DNA of 64,000 nucleotides from Clostridia bacterium (GTDB taxonomy: Bacteria > Bacillota > Clostridia > Oscillospirales > Acutalibacteraceae), in the NCBI GenBank assembly GCA_017548045.1, contig JAFYNR010000033.1:1-64000 (forward strand), in the 5' to 3' direction. The notes beneath the pieces were generated by a model. The model had not been told where the DNA came from and made no database searches. It was given only the letters and a program-made list of their open reading frames with translations. This document shows positions 32,668-41,239 of the stretch, one piece after another. Both the position numbers and the translations under genes were made by a program. Position 1 is the stretch's first letter; the number at the start of each line of letters is the position of its first letter.

Positions 32668-32910
32668 ATGGACACAATAAATGCAGTTAAAAACAGAATT
32701 TTACAGCTTTGCGGTGAAAGAAATATTACAATCAACAAGCTCGCAAATATATGTGCTCTTCCGCCGTCATCGTTAAAAGCTATTTTATACGGAAGAAGTC
32801 AGAATCCCAAGCTTCTGACAATCAAAATCATCTGCGACGGATTGGGAATTACCCTTTCTCAGTTTTTTGATACCGATGAATTTAACTCACTTGAACAGGA
32901 AATAAAATGA
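32668..32910 (+). CDS. Small XRE-family regulator
   Basis: An 80-residue helix-turn-helix protein (NRILQLCGERNITINKLA, then PPSSLKAILYG, ending ITLSQFFDTDEF). This form is common in Firmicutes as a stand-alone DNA-binding protein. ATG with AAGGATGTG upstream. It ends just before the melA promoter, so it could also influence melA; the melA dyad differs from the operator between the two XRE genes. Confidence 0.83.
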   Translation: MDTINAVKNRILQLCGERNITINKLANICALPPSSLKAILYGRSQNPKLLTIKIICDGLGITLSQFFDTDEFNSLEQEIK

Positions 32911-32918
32911 TTTCTGTA

Positions 32919-32971
32919 TTGTCAAAACTTTAACGGTGTGATATAGTAAAGTTATACTTTCTGAAAGTATA
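32919..32971 (+). promoter_or_regulatory. melA promoter and operator
   Basis: TTGTCA (32919-32924) and TATAGT (32942-32947) are 17 bases apart. The perfect dyad TATACTTTC-T-GAAAGTATA (32953-32971) covers the expected start of transcription, so a bound protein would block initiation. Its core TACTTT-N3-AAAGTA equals the dyad in the 28345 promoter. Confidence 0.8.
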
Positions 32972-32992
32972 AATTCCGAAAGGAGATTGCTT

Positions 32993-34315
32993 ATGGTTAA
33001 AATCACTTTTATGGGTGCAGGAAGCACCGTTTTTGCAAGAAACGTTTTGGGTGACTGTATGTGCACACCCGCACTGCGCGACAGCGTTATTGCTCTTTAC
33101 GATATTGACGAGGAACGTCTTGAGGACAGCTACATTATTCTCTCGGCAATGAACAAAAACGTTAACGAGGGCAGAGCCAAAATCGAAAAATACTGCGGCG
33201 TTGAAAACAGAAAGGATGCGCTCCGAGGTGCAACCTTCGTTGTGAACGCTATTCAGGTCGGTCTTTATGACCCCTGCACAATCATCGACTTTGAAGTTCC
33301 CAAAAAGTACGGCCTGCGCCAGACGATTGCCGACACCCTCGGCATCGGCGGTATTATGAGAGGTCTGCGTACAATTCCCGTGCTCAAGGATTTTGCAGAC
33401 GATATGGAAGAGGTCTGCCCCGATGCATGGTTCCTTAATTATACAAACCCCATGGCAATTCTTTCGGGCTATATGCAGAGATACACAAAAATCAAAACCA
33501 TCGGTCTTTGCCACAGTGTTCAGAGCTGCACAAAGGATTTATTCAATCATCTGGGTATGGAGGATAAGCTTGAAGGCAGAAAAGAGCTTATCGCAGGTAT
33601 CAACCATATGGGCTGGCTTCTTGAGGTTGAAGATAAGGACGGCAACGACCTTTACCCCGAAATCCGCCGCCGTGCCGCCGAAAAGAATGCATCAGAAAAA
33701 CACGGCGATATGGTAAGATTCGAATACATAAAGAATTTCGGCTATTACTGCACCGAATCCAGCGAGCACAATGCCGAATACAACTGCTTCTACATCAAAT
33801 CAAAGTATCCCGAGCTTATCGAAAAATATAACATTCCTCTTGACGAATACCCCAGACGCTGTGTCAATCAGATTGCAGGCTGGAAGGCTGAGAAGGAAAG
33901 AATTCTCGATAACGGTCAGATTACCCACGAGCGTTCGGGTGAATATGCTTCATACATTATGGAATCAATCGTCACGGGCAACCCCTATAAAATCGGCGGT
34001 AACGTGCTGAACACAGGTCTTATTGACAACCTGCCTGCCGATGCCTGCGTTGAAGTTCCCTGCCTCATTGACGGCAAAGGTATTCATCCCTGCCACGTAG
34101 GCAAGCTTCCCGTTCAGCTTGCGGCAATGAATATGACCAACATCAACGCTCAGCTTCTTACAATTCAGGCGGCAGTCACGAAAAAACGTGAGGATATTTA
34201 TATGGCGGCTATGCTTGAGCCCCACACCGCCGCAGAGCTTTCCATTGACGATATCAAGGCAATGGTTGATGAGCTTATCGAAGCCCACGGCGAATATATG
34301 AAGGATTATAACTGA
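32993..34315 (+). CDS. melA: GH4 alpha-galactosidase, NAD- and metal-dependent
   Basis: A 440-residue GH4 enzyme very close along its length to the MelA type. The NAD loop is ITFMGAGSTVFA near the N terminus. GLCHSVQ (near residue 171) supplies the metal-binding Cys/His, and AGINHMGW (near residue 202) the next metal and catalytic residues. GH4 enzymes oxidise C3 with bound NAD, then eliminate the aglycone. Cytosolic, so it depends on an importer such as the GPH symporter at 22969. The ATG at 32993 has AAGGAG; an in-frame TTG two codons earlier is not needed. The exact sugar is inferred from similarity recalled, not tested. Confidence 0.9.
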   Translation: MVKITFMGAGSTVFARNVLGDCMCTPALRDSVIALYDIDEERLEDSYIILSAMNKNVNEGRAKIEKYCGVENRKDALRGATFVVNAIQVGLYDPCTIIDFEVPKKYGLRQTIADTLGIGGIMRGLRTIPVLKDFADDMEEVCPDAWFLNYTNPMAILSGYMQRYTKIKTIGLCHSVQSCTKDLFNHLGMEDKLEGRKELIAGINHMGWLLEVEDKDGNDLYPEIRRRAAEKNASEKHGDMVRFEYIKNFGYYCTESSEHNAEYNCFYIKSKYPELIEKYNIPLDEYPRRCVNQIAGWKAEKERILDNGQITHERSGEYASYIMESIVTGNPYKIGGNVLNTGLIDNLPADACVEVPCLIDGKGIHPCHVGKLPVQLAAMNMTNINAQLLTIQAAVTKKREDIYMAAMLEPHTAAELSIDDIKAMVDELIEAHGEYMKDYN

Positions 34316-34323
34316 TACAAAAA

Positions 34324-34351
34324 ACTCCCCGCTGAAAAATCAGCGGGGAGT
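34324..34351. terminator. Bidirectional terminator after melA
   Basis: ACTCCCCGCTGA pairs with TCAGCGGGGAGT around AAAA. A-run before, T-rich after. Shared with the convergent lipoprotein gene. Confidence 0.88.
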
Positions 34352-34363
34352 TAATCTTTTTTA

Positions 34364-35251
34364 TTATTCAGCTGCTGCTTCTGTTTCGGGAGCTGTTCTG
34401 TCCAGAGTATATGTTACTGTGTTGCTGTAACGGAACTGAACGGGAACGGTACCCATTGCTTCGATTGAGCCGAGACCTGTAACCTCTGTTGCAACGTCAA
34501 TGTTCTTTACGTACTTGATGGTGTGAACCTCGTCGGTTTCAACGTTGGCAATAATGATAATCTGGCAATCCTTATATGTAAGGGTAGGCTCTGCAACTGA
34601 AAGATACTTGTCAGCCTTCTTGAACTCTGTCATAACATCGGCAACGTTGCCCATATCATAAGCCTTTTCAAGAGTTGCGGGAAGGTTGGGAGTATTCTTG
34701 AGAGTAACGGTGATTGTTCTCTGTGTGCCGTCGTCAACGCAGGTTGCACTTTCAACCTCGTCAAGAGTGATTGCGCTTACGTAAGCGGCACCCTTAACGG
34801 GAAGGAAGGGAACAAGGTCTTCGCCGTATTCTGCAGTTGCCCCGTCGTTGTGGAGCATATAGCTGTCAAGGCTTGTGATCGCGGAGTTAACGTAAGCGTT
34901 TTCGCTCATTGCAACATCGTTGCCCTCTGCGTCCTTAACCTTGCCGATGCTCTTATCCTGGCTCATTTCAACCTTTGCCTTAACGCCCTTAAGCTCGTTG
35001 ATGTGAAGGTTGAAATATTCAAAGATGGTTACGGTGTTTGCCGCAAGTGCTTCGGGTGAATAGGTTGTGTCTGTAATAACCTGGCTTTCCTCGTCAACAG
35101 ATGTTGTAATGTCTGTGGGCAGAGGAGTTTTAACGTTGATTGTTGTGGTTGTTGTTTCATCCTCACTGCCTGTGCTGTCACAGCCGGCAAAAACAAAAAG
35201 GAATGAAAATACGAGAATCATACTGATTGCTGCCATTAATTTTTTGCTCAT
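34364..35251 (-). CDS. Lipoprotein, member of a local paralogous family
   Basis: A 295-residue protein with a lipoprotein signal ending FVFAGC (Cys24), then a threonine/serine-rich linker (residues 25-70) and a beta-rich domain of about 210 residues. The domain contains GEDLVPFLPVKG, a stretch beginning RTITVTLK, and TYKDCQIIIIAN. The same order appears in the proteins at 50574 and 61808, though identity is low. Anchored to the outer face of the membrane. Function unknown; possibly lipid or ligand binding. AAAGGAGAT precedes the ATG, with an extended TGTTATAAT promoter element about 70 bases further up. Confidence 0.75.
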   Translation of the reverse strand: MSKKLMAAISMILVFSFLFVFAGCDSTGSEDETTTTTINVKTPLPTDITTSVDEESQVITDTTYSPEALAANTVTIFEYFNLHINELKGVKAKVEMSQDKSIGKVKDAEGNDVAMSENAYVNSAITSLDSYMLHNDGATAEYGEDLVPFLPVKGAAYVSAITLDEVESATCVDDGTQRTITVTLKNTPNLPATLEKAYDMGNVADVMTEFKKADKYLSVAEPTLTYKDCQIIIIANVETDEVHTIKYVKNIDVATEVTGLGSIEAMGTVPVQFRYSNTVTYTLDRTAPETEAAAE

Positions 35252-35426
35252 TTGGTAAATCTCCTTTCACAGGCGGTTTTCACCGCTTGCATTAAGCAAA
35301 TTCTGTGTATTAATAAGGGTATTATAACATATTATCAAACAAAGTACATCCAAATTTTATGAAATAAAAATTTTTGTGGAAAGTGAAAAAATTCGGTTGT
35401 TCCCGTTTGTGTAATTTGCATAAGAA

Positions 35427-36698
35427 TTAAATGTCAAGTCCCTTTTCGTCATAAAGGAAAAGAGTGTTAAGGCAGATGTCGAGACTTGCCTCTATGGTTT
35501 TGAGGTCAAGGTTTTCGTGCGTATCAAGTCTTGTATGATAGTAGCGTGCGGGAGCAGGATCCATTGCGGCAAACGAAGCTGCCTTTATGCCGCTTTTACT
35601 CTTTGTAATCGCGGCGGCATCGGTTGCACCGAGAGACACCGTCTTATAGGGCACGTCATAGCCTGCCAGCTTAGCACCTTCTTTAACAAGCTTACAGGCA
35701 TCGGGATCATTGGTAACAAGACCGGTCATATCCTTGTTGTAGATAGCCATAAAATCATAATCACGGAGAGTATCAAGTGCAACAAAAACAGTTTCAACGT
35801 CACTGAATTCCTTGCCGTGATTTTCCGCAAAATACTTTGAGCCTCTCAGGCCGATTTCTTCCGAGCCTGCACAAAGTGCAACAACCTCGGTGTTTTCAAG
35901 GCTGATGTGGTTATCCTGCAGATATTTGAGAATTGCTATTGAAGTGAAACAGCCCGTAAGGTCATCGTTTGCACCTTCAACAATGCGGTTTTTATCGTAG
36001 AAAAGAGATGCAACAAGGAAAATAACGATAAAGCCGAGAAGAATATAACTGAAAACGTCCGTTGCGGTTGACGTAATGAAATCGGGGTTAACAAAGCTCA
36101 TTACAACGGAAATAATGTTGAACACAAGCGAAGCAACAATACCGACCATACTGCCGCCGATAACGGGAATAACAAGCTTTGGTCCGCCCCAATAGGTGAA
36201 ACGCCACTCCATTGCCGAGTCGGCATGGCCGCAGAAAATAATGCGGCGCTTAACCTCACCCGATGGCTTTCTTATGCCGTAGGCATTATGCGAAGTCTTT
36301 TTGGGAAGAAACGGATCGAGAGTTTCTCTATAAAAAAGAAATTCAGTGACAATAAAGAAAAGGCAGATAACTGTAAGAACCAATGATACATAAAAGAGAG
36401 GTGCGATTACAAAAAACTGTGCCAAAAAGAAAACAACACTTGCTATTGTCATCGCCACAACCGAAAAAGGAATCCAACCCATAAATGCCTTGGGATGCAC
36501 GGGATAGGATTCGGTTTTAACCTCATCACAGCAGGACTTTAAGTCCTCCGCCATATACTCAATGCTCCTTTTCTCCTCATCGGAGCCTGCGAATCTGGGA
36601 CCGATTTCCTTGCAAACCTTCTTGATGCTTCTTGCGGCATAGTTTGCATACATACGGCGCGTTGATTCATAATTGCTTACGCTTTCGTTTGCTTTCAC
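35427..36698 (-). CDS. M28-family membrane metallopeptidase
   Basis: A 423-residue protein. The peptidase parts are split: an N-terminal helical region (residues 1-60), membrane segments (about 75-130 and again about 190-255), then the zinc-site motifs CGHADSA (near 155), GANDDLTGC (near 265) and AGSEEIGL (near 295), a late Asp and YYHTRLDT near 390. Such enzymes are aminopeptidases. I start at GTG 36698: AAAGGAGAG lies six bases upstream, whereas the frame-extending GTG at 36716 contains that site. Active-site side and substrate are unclear because of the membrane insertions. Confidence 0.82.
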   Translation of the reverse strand: MKANESVSNYESTRRMYANYAARSIKKVCKEIGPRFAGSDEEKRSIEYMAEDLKSCCDEVKTESYPVHPKAFMGWIPFSVVAMTIASVVFFLAQFFVIAPLFYVSLVLTVICLFFIVTEFLFYRETLDPFLPKKTSHNAYGIRKPSGEVKRRIIFCGHADSAMEWRFTYWGGPKLVIPVIGGSMVGIVASLVFNIISVVMSFVNPDFITSTATDVFSYILLGFIVIFLVASLFYDKNRIVEGANDDLTGCFTSIAILKYLQDNHISLENTEVVALCAGSEEIGLRGSKYFAENHGKEFSDVETVFVALDTLRDYDFMAIYNKDMTGLVTNDPDACKLVKEGAKLAGYDVPYKTVSLGATDAAAITKSKSGIKAASFAAMDPAPARYYHTRLDTHENLDLKTIEASLDICLNTLFLYDEKGLDI

Positions 36699-36761
36699 AA
36701 CAAACTCTCCTTTCACGGGCTTTCCCCTTTTTGAATTTTATATAAACAAATTCGTATTTAT

Positions 36762-36790
36762 TTGACATCTCTGCGATTTTAGACTAAAAT
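36762..36790 (+). promoter_or_regulatory. Promoter of the VanY-like gene
   Basis: TTGACA and TAAAAT are separated by 17 bases, about 40 bases before the start codon. Confidence 0.75.
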
Positions 36791-36828
36791 GTACTGTGCG
36801 AATAACTCTCCCTCGGAGGATTGATTAT

Positions 36829-37644
36829 ATGAAAAAGAATCTTACCCTTATTTTACTGGGCATCCTTGCCGTTGTGCTTCTGGGCTACGGAATTTCCTGC
36901 CTTACGGATAAACCCGACCCTGCCATTGACAGCAATTCTGACTTTCCCACTGACGGTCAGACAAACAGCGTTGATTCGGATTTCACCGAAACAACATCAC
37001 GGATTGCACAGACAACAATGAACATTATTGAAGATTATGACTACGCTTACGCAGGATTTATGCCTGCATATGCGGATATGGATGTGGCTGACTGGAAAAT
37101 GATTCTCGTAAACCGAGATTATATTCTGCCTGATAACTACAAGCCCACTCTTGCACCCTGCATTACCGATGATGAGGACAGCCTTAAGCTTGATTACCGT
37201 GTTGCTCCTCACTACAACGAAATGTATCTCGCCGCACTTGAAGACGGAATTGAGCTGACTCCCGTTTCGGGCTACCGTTCCGTTGAGAGACAGAAGAACA
37301 ATTTCGAAAATAAAATTCAGAAATACGTGGGTGAGGGATACGGAAGAACCGAAGCCACTCAGATGGCGGCAACCATTATCCTTCCTCCCGGCACAAGCGA
37401 GCACAACGCAGGCCTCGCAATGGATATATGCAGCCTTTATGAAAGCTTCGAAGATACCGACGAATTCAAGTGGCTCAGCGAAAATGCCGCCGATTACGGC
37501 TTCATACTCCGCTATCCCGAGGATAAGCAGGATATCACAAAAATCATTTATGAGCCCTGGCATTGGAGATATGTAGGTGTTGATGCCGCCAAGGCTATGA
37601 AGGCAAGCGGTCAGTGCCTTGAAGAATACTTAGGAGTTGCCTGA
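36829..37644 (+). CDS. D-alanyl-D-alanine carboxypeptidase, M15B/VanY-like
   Basis: A 271-residue protein with one N-terminal membrane anchor (residues 5-24), a linker rich in T, S and D, then the M15B domain: SGYRSVERQ, the zinc motif SEHNAGLAMDI (His and Asp) and EPWHWRYVG (catalytic Glu, zinc His). It trims the terminal D-Ala from peptidoglycan stems outside the cell. The ATG at 36829 follows GGAGG; upstream frame has no site. Its stop overlaps the convergent sugar-transferase gene by 15 bases. No vanA/H/X neighbours, so a routine wall-maturation role is more likely than resistance. Confidence 0.9.
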   Translation: MKKNLTLILLGILAVVLLGYGISCLTDKPDPAIDSNSDFPTDGQTNSVDSDFTETTSRIAQTTMNIIEDYDYAYAGFMPAYADMDVADWKMILVNRDYILPDNYKPTLAPCITDDEDSLKLDYRVAPHYNEMYLAALEDGIELTPVSGYRSVERQKNNFENKIQKYVGEGYGRTEATQMAATIILPPGTSEHNAGLAMDICSLYESFEDTDEFKWLSENAADYGFILRYPEDKQDITKIIYEPWHWRYVGVDAAKAMKASGQCLEEYLGVA

Positions 37645-38229
37645 GTTATATTTGTTGTCAGGCTCTCCGCCTTCGGATATATTTTCTCTTTTGAGCACTA
37701 CCATAACGGTTTTAATCATAATTTTAATATCGAAAATAAGGCTCTGTTTGTCAATGTATTCCTTGTCAAACAGGGCTTTTTCTTCGTCACCCAGCATATC
37801 TCTGCCGTTGACCTGTGCCCAACCGGTAATGCCGGGTCTGACGGAATATATTCCGTAACCCTTGCGAAGCTGCCTTATCTCTTTTTCTTCCGGAATAAGA
37901 GGTCTGGGCCCCACAAAGCTCATATCGCCCTTCAGCACATTGAAAAGCTGAGGCAATTCATCAAGACTTGTCTTGCGGAGAAATCTGCCGCTTTTGGTGA
38001 TAACACTGTCAGCCTCTGTCAGATCCTTTGTGGCGGCAAGTCTTGTATTATTTTTCATTGTCCTGAACTTATAAATGTAGAAAAGCTTATTATCCTTTCC
38101 TACGCGGTATTGCTTATAGATGACGGGATTCCCCGCATCAACGGCAATGATGATGCCGATTATCAGGAATACGGGAAGCAGTGCCAGAATTACCAGCAGG
38201 CTTACCGTGAAATCGAAAAACCGTTTCAT
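37630..38229 (-). CDS. Undecaprenyl-phosphate sugar phosphotransferase
   Basis: A 199-residue short-form initiating sugar transferase. One N-terminal membrane segment is followed by YKQYRVGKDNKLFYIYKFRTM, the SGRFLRKTSLDELPQL stretch (catalytic DE), and GDMSFVGPRPL, the standard signature set. It transfers a sugar phosphate to undecaprenyl phosphate to start a polysaccharide or glycoprotein glycan. It overlaps the cyclase-family gene by ATGA, an unexpected partner, and there are no glycosyltransferase neighbours. Its last codons overlap the 3' end of the VanY-like gene. Confidence 0.9.
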   Translation of the reverse strand: MKRFFDFTVSLLVILALLPVFLIIGIIIAVDAGNPVIYKQYRVGKDNKLFYIYKFRTMKNNTRLAATKDLTEADSVITKSGRFLRKTSLDELPQLFNVLKGDMSFVGPRPLIPEEKEIRQLRKGYGIYSVRPGITGWAQVNGRDMLGDEEKALFDKEYIDKQSLIFDIKIMIKTVMVVLKRENISEGGEPDNKYNSGNS

Positions 38230-38843
38230 TTTACACCTCTTTTTGACCCTGACCAGAAAATATAATCCTCAATCAGCACCGCCCTTGCAGGCGCACCCTC
38301 CAGACCGTTATAGCAAACGGGAGGAGCAAAGAGGAAATATTCACCGGGCTGTACCCGAGAAAGGTCAAGCCCTTCGAGCACCGCAACGTTATTTTGCAGA
38401 AATGCTTTGTGCGGCCCCGTCTGGTTACCCTTGCAGCCTACCGAAAGCGAATCCGTACCGATAAGTATGAGTCCTCTTTCCGCAAGCTCCTGGGCAGATG
38501 AATCCATAAAAAACGCTTTGCCGCCGCCTTTTATCAGCAGACGTCCGCATTTTTTCGGAAAACAGCGGTCTACATAATCGCCCGTTATAACTCCCTCAGG
38601 CACCTGCATAACCGTACAGGGACCTATGAAGCTTTCGATGGGCAGGTTTTCTATTGCATCCCCGTCACTGATAAAATGAAGGGGGGCATCAACGTGGGTT
38701 GCGTTGTGTACGCAGGCGTGAATAACCGAAAGATTGCATCCGGAGGCTTCACCGATTTCGCAAATCTGCTCCGCTTCGGGCAATGGGTCGCCGGGATAAA
38801 CCTCGCCGCCGAAGAATTTTCTTGAAATATCAATCAGTTTCAC
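38226..38843 (-). CDS. Cyclase-family metal hydrolase (kynurenine-formamidase-like)
   Basis: A 205-residue protein with the family motif HNATHVDAPLHF (residues 46-57; consensus HxGTHxDxPxH, with A for G) and an upstream GDP in VYPGDP. Metal-dependent amidohydrolases of this fold open formylkynurenine, isatin or similar rings. GTG start with GGAAGGCGG upstream, 24 bases after prfB. The physiological substrate is not deducible. Confidence 0.83.
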   Translation of the reverse strand: MKLIDISRKFFGGEVYPGDPLPEAEQICEIGEASGCNLSVIHACVHNATHVDAPLHFISDGDAIENLPIESFIGPCTVMQVPEGVITGDYVDRCFPKKCGRLLIKGGGKAFFMDSSAQELAERGLILIGTDSLSVGCKGNQTGPHKAFLQNNVAVLEGLDLSRVQPGEYFLFAPPVCYNGLEGAPARAVLIEDYIFWSGSKRGVK

Positions 38844-38867
38844 GGTTATCCCGCCTTCCTTCTTTGA

Positions 38868-39986
38868 TTAATTTCCGCTGTCTTTAAGTGACTCCATTTT
38901 AAGGTAAGCATTGATAAAGCCGTCAATATCGCCGTCCATAACAGCGTTGATATTACCTGCTTCAAAGCCTGTTCTGTGGTCCTTTGCAAGGGTGTAGGGC
39001 ATAAATACGTATGAACGTATCTGGCTTCCCCAGGCAATTTCTCTCTGCTCGCCCTTGATATCGTCAATCTTGTCAAGATGCTCTCTTTCCTTGATTTCAA
39101 TAAGCTTTGACTTGAGCATTTTCATTGCAACGTCTCTGTTCTGGTGCTGGCTTCTTTCAACCTGGCAGGCACACACGATACCCGTGGGGATATGTGTAAT
39201 ACGAACCGCAGACGATGTTTTGTTAACCTTCTGACCGCCTGCACCGCTTGAACGGTAGTAGTCGATTCTCAGGTCGTCGGGATTGATTTCAACCTCAACG
39301 GTATCGTCAATTTCAGGCATAACCTCAAGCGAAGCAAACGATGTGTGGCGTCTGCCCGAAGCATCAAAGGGTGAAACGCGGACAAGTCTGTGAACACCCA
39401 TTTCGCCTTTGAGGTAACCGTAAGCATTTTCGCCCTCAACAAGCACAACCGCAGATTTCAGACCTGCTTCGTCACCGTCAAGAAAGTCAAGCATACTAAT
39501 CTTAAATCCGTGCTTTTCACCCCAGTGCTGATACATTCTTACAAGCATCTGGTTCCAATCCTGCGCCTCCGTGCCGCCTGCACCTGCGTGGAAGGTGAGA
39601 ATTGCATTCTTTGAATCGTATTCGCCCGAAAGCAGAGTGCTGAGGGTCATTGCATCAAGCTTTGAAACAAAGCTTTCAACGCCTGCCTTACACTCATCAA
39701 GCATATCAAGGTCTTCTTCTTCGTTTGAGAGTTCGATAAGAACAAGAGTATCGTTGAACTCATTTTCAAGCGAACTGTAAGCGCCAACCTTATTTTTAAG
39801 CTGGCTTATTCTCTGCTGAACCTTCTGCGAATTTGCAAGGTCATTCCAGAAGCCTTCCTCCGCGGTCTGTGCTTCAAGGGTTTCGATTTCCTTGACCATA
39901 TCGTCGAGACCGAGAGCCTCACGAAGCTGGTTCAGCTTTTCTTCGTATTCGAGAAGTGAAAGTCTTAATTCTTCAAACTGAATCAT
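38868..39986 (-). CDS. prfB: Peptide chain release factor 2
   Basis: A 372-residue release factor. The codon-recognition motif SPFDASGRRHTS identifies RF2 (UGA/UAA), and GAGGQKVNK near residue 250 is the peptidyl-hydrolysis loop. The usual programmed +1 frameshift site (CUU-UGA-C near codon 25) is missing: the frame reads REALGLDDM straight through. So this gene is not self-regulated by its own UGA. TAGGAGAT precedes the ATG. It is first in a transcript with the cyclase and sugar-transferase genes. Confidence 0.96.
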   Translation of the reverse strand: MIQFEELRLSLLEYEEKLNQLREALGLDDMVKEIETLEAQTAEEGFWNDLANSQKVQQRISQLKNKVGAYSSLENEFNDTLVLIELSNEEEDLDMLDECKAGVESFVSKLDAMTLSTLLSGEYDSKNAILTFHAGAGGTEAQDWNQMLVRMYQHWGEKHGFKISMLDFLDGDEAGLKSAVVLVEGENAYGYLKGEMGVHRLVRVSPFDASGRRHTSFASLEVMPEIDDTVEVEINPDDLRIDYYRSSGAGGQKVNKTSSAVRITHIPTGIVCACQVERSQHQNRDVAMKMLKSKLIEIKEREHLDKIDDIKGEQREIAWGSQIRSYVFMPYTLAKDHRTGFEAGNINAVMDGDIDGFINAYLKMESLKDSGN

Positions 39987-40076
39987 AGTAATCTCCTAAT
40001 GCGTATTTTTTCATATTATATTATAACTATAAAAGTATGAAAAGTAAAGAAGTTCCATATAAATTTTAATTAATAA

Positions 40077-40105
40077 TTGCTTTTTTCGTAACAATCAGGT
40101 AAAAT
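40077..40105 (+). promoter_or_regulatory. Promoter of the RING-like gene
   Basis: TTGCTT and TAAAAT are separated by 17 bases, about 40 bases before the GTG start. Confidence 0.65.
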
Positions 40106-40147
40106 ATAGGATGTATTGTTATGTTCTGATGAAAGAGGTGATTGCCC

Positions 40148-41221
40148 GTGAACTATGAAAACGCACCCTGCCCTGTATGCGGAAGGCCGCTGTCAGAGGG
40201 TGATGACATTGTTGTGTGCCCCGTTTGTGCAACTCCCCAGCACAGAGAATGCTGGATGGAAAACGGAAGATGTGCCAATGACGACCTGCACGCTTCGGGC
40301 TATATATGGAATAAAAACAGCTCGGCAAATTACGAAGAACCTGCCGTAACCGAAGAACTGTCGGATGTGAAAGCGTGCCACGTCTGTAACAGTGAAAATC
40401 CTGCCGATGCCCTTCACTGCGGCAACTGCGGTGCGCTTTTCGGTCAGACTCAGGAACCTGTAAGCAAAAAATGTGCCTTCTGCGGCAAAGAAAATTCCGA
40501 TGATGCGCTTCACTGCAATCAGTGCGGTGCGCCGCTGAATATAGCACAGGGAAACGCAGGCTACATCGCAGGCACGGATATCCCCGCAGACGAAAAGATA
40601 GGTGAAAACGCCGCAGGCGACCTTGCCACCTACGTTCAGGCAAGCGCACACAGATATATAAGGAAATTCAAAAAATTTGAATCGGGCAAAAAAATCAGCT
40701 TCAACTTTGCCGCATTTTTCTTTGCACCCTACTGGTTCTTTTACAGAAAACTTTATAAAGCCGGAGCATTCTTTCTTGTAGCATTTGTGACGGCATCCAT
40801 TCTTCTTTCGGGTCTTACGGGTCAAATTACCGCCGCCGTCGAAGAATACAGCGTCAACGTCACCGAGCTCGGCATTTATGAAGAGATGACGGATGAGCAG
40901 CTTGAAGAAATTGCTCCTCAGATGGAAAAATATGCTTCTGAGATGATTGCAAAAACAAAAAATCCCCTGCTCATAACCGCCGCCGTTGCACTGGTTCTCC
41001 GCCTTATCTGTGCACTTGCGGCAAACCGTCTTTACTACAAGAAGATTCTTGATGACCTGAAGCTTATAAACGAAACCGTTCAGGCAAGCCACATGAGAAG
41101 AATGATGATTGCTCACAAGGGCGGTCTGGCACCGTTGGCATTTGCCGCAAGCCTTCTCGGCGAAACGATGCTCATAAATATACTTTACTACACAGCGGAT
41201 TTCATAAGAGAATTTATTTAA
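40148..41221 (+). CDS. Prokaryotic RING-like/zinc-ribbon membrane protein
   Basis: A 357-residue protein with four parts: a RING-like treble clef (CPVCGRPL, then VVCPVCATPQHRECW, then GRC; residues 7-42), two zinc ribbons (CHVCNSEN...CGNCGA and CAFCGKEN...CNQCGA; about 78-135), a linker, and a DUF2628-like membrane domain with FNFAAFFFAPYWFFYRK and about three more hydrophobic segments. Prokaryotic RING proteins are mostly uncharacterised; ubiquitin-like ligation is not implied here. GTG at 40148 is preferred because AGGTG is seven bases upstream. galU follows by 18 bases. Confidence 0.82.
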   Translation: MNYENAPCPVCGRPLSEGDDIVVCPVCATPQHRECWMENGRCANDDLHASGYIWNKNSSANYEEPAVTEELSDVKACHVCNSENPADALHCGNCGALFGQTQEPVSKKCAFCGKENSDDALHCNQCGAPLNIAQGNAGYIAGTDIPADEKIGENAAGDLATYVQASAHRYIRKFKKFESGKKISFNFAAFFFAPYWFFYRKLYKAGAFFLVAFVTASILLSGLTGQITAAVEEYSVNVTELGIYEEMTDEQLEEIAPQMEKYASEMIAKTKNPLLITAAVALVLRLICALAANRLYYKKILDDLKLINETVQASHMRRMMIAHKGGLAPLAFAASLLGETMLINILYYTADFIREFI

Positions 41222-41239
41222 TCTTTGGAGGAAATTGAT

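Noticed and set aside
36829-37644. Glycopeptide-resistance cluster
   Set aside because: The VanY-like carboxypeptidase stands alone, without vanH, vanA/B or vanX-type neighbours.
40193-41116. Minus-strand frame opposite the RING-like gene
   Set aside because: Its apparent cysteine and histidine richness is the reverse reading of the plus-strand codons; no start site or family pattern.
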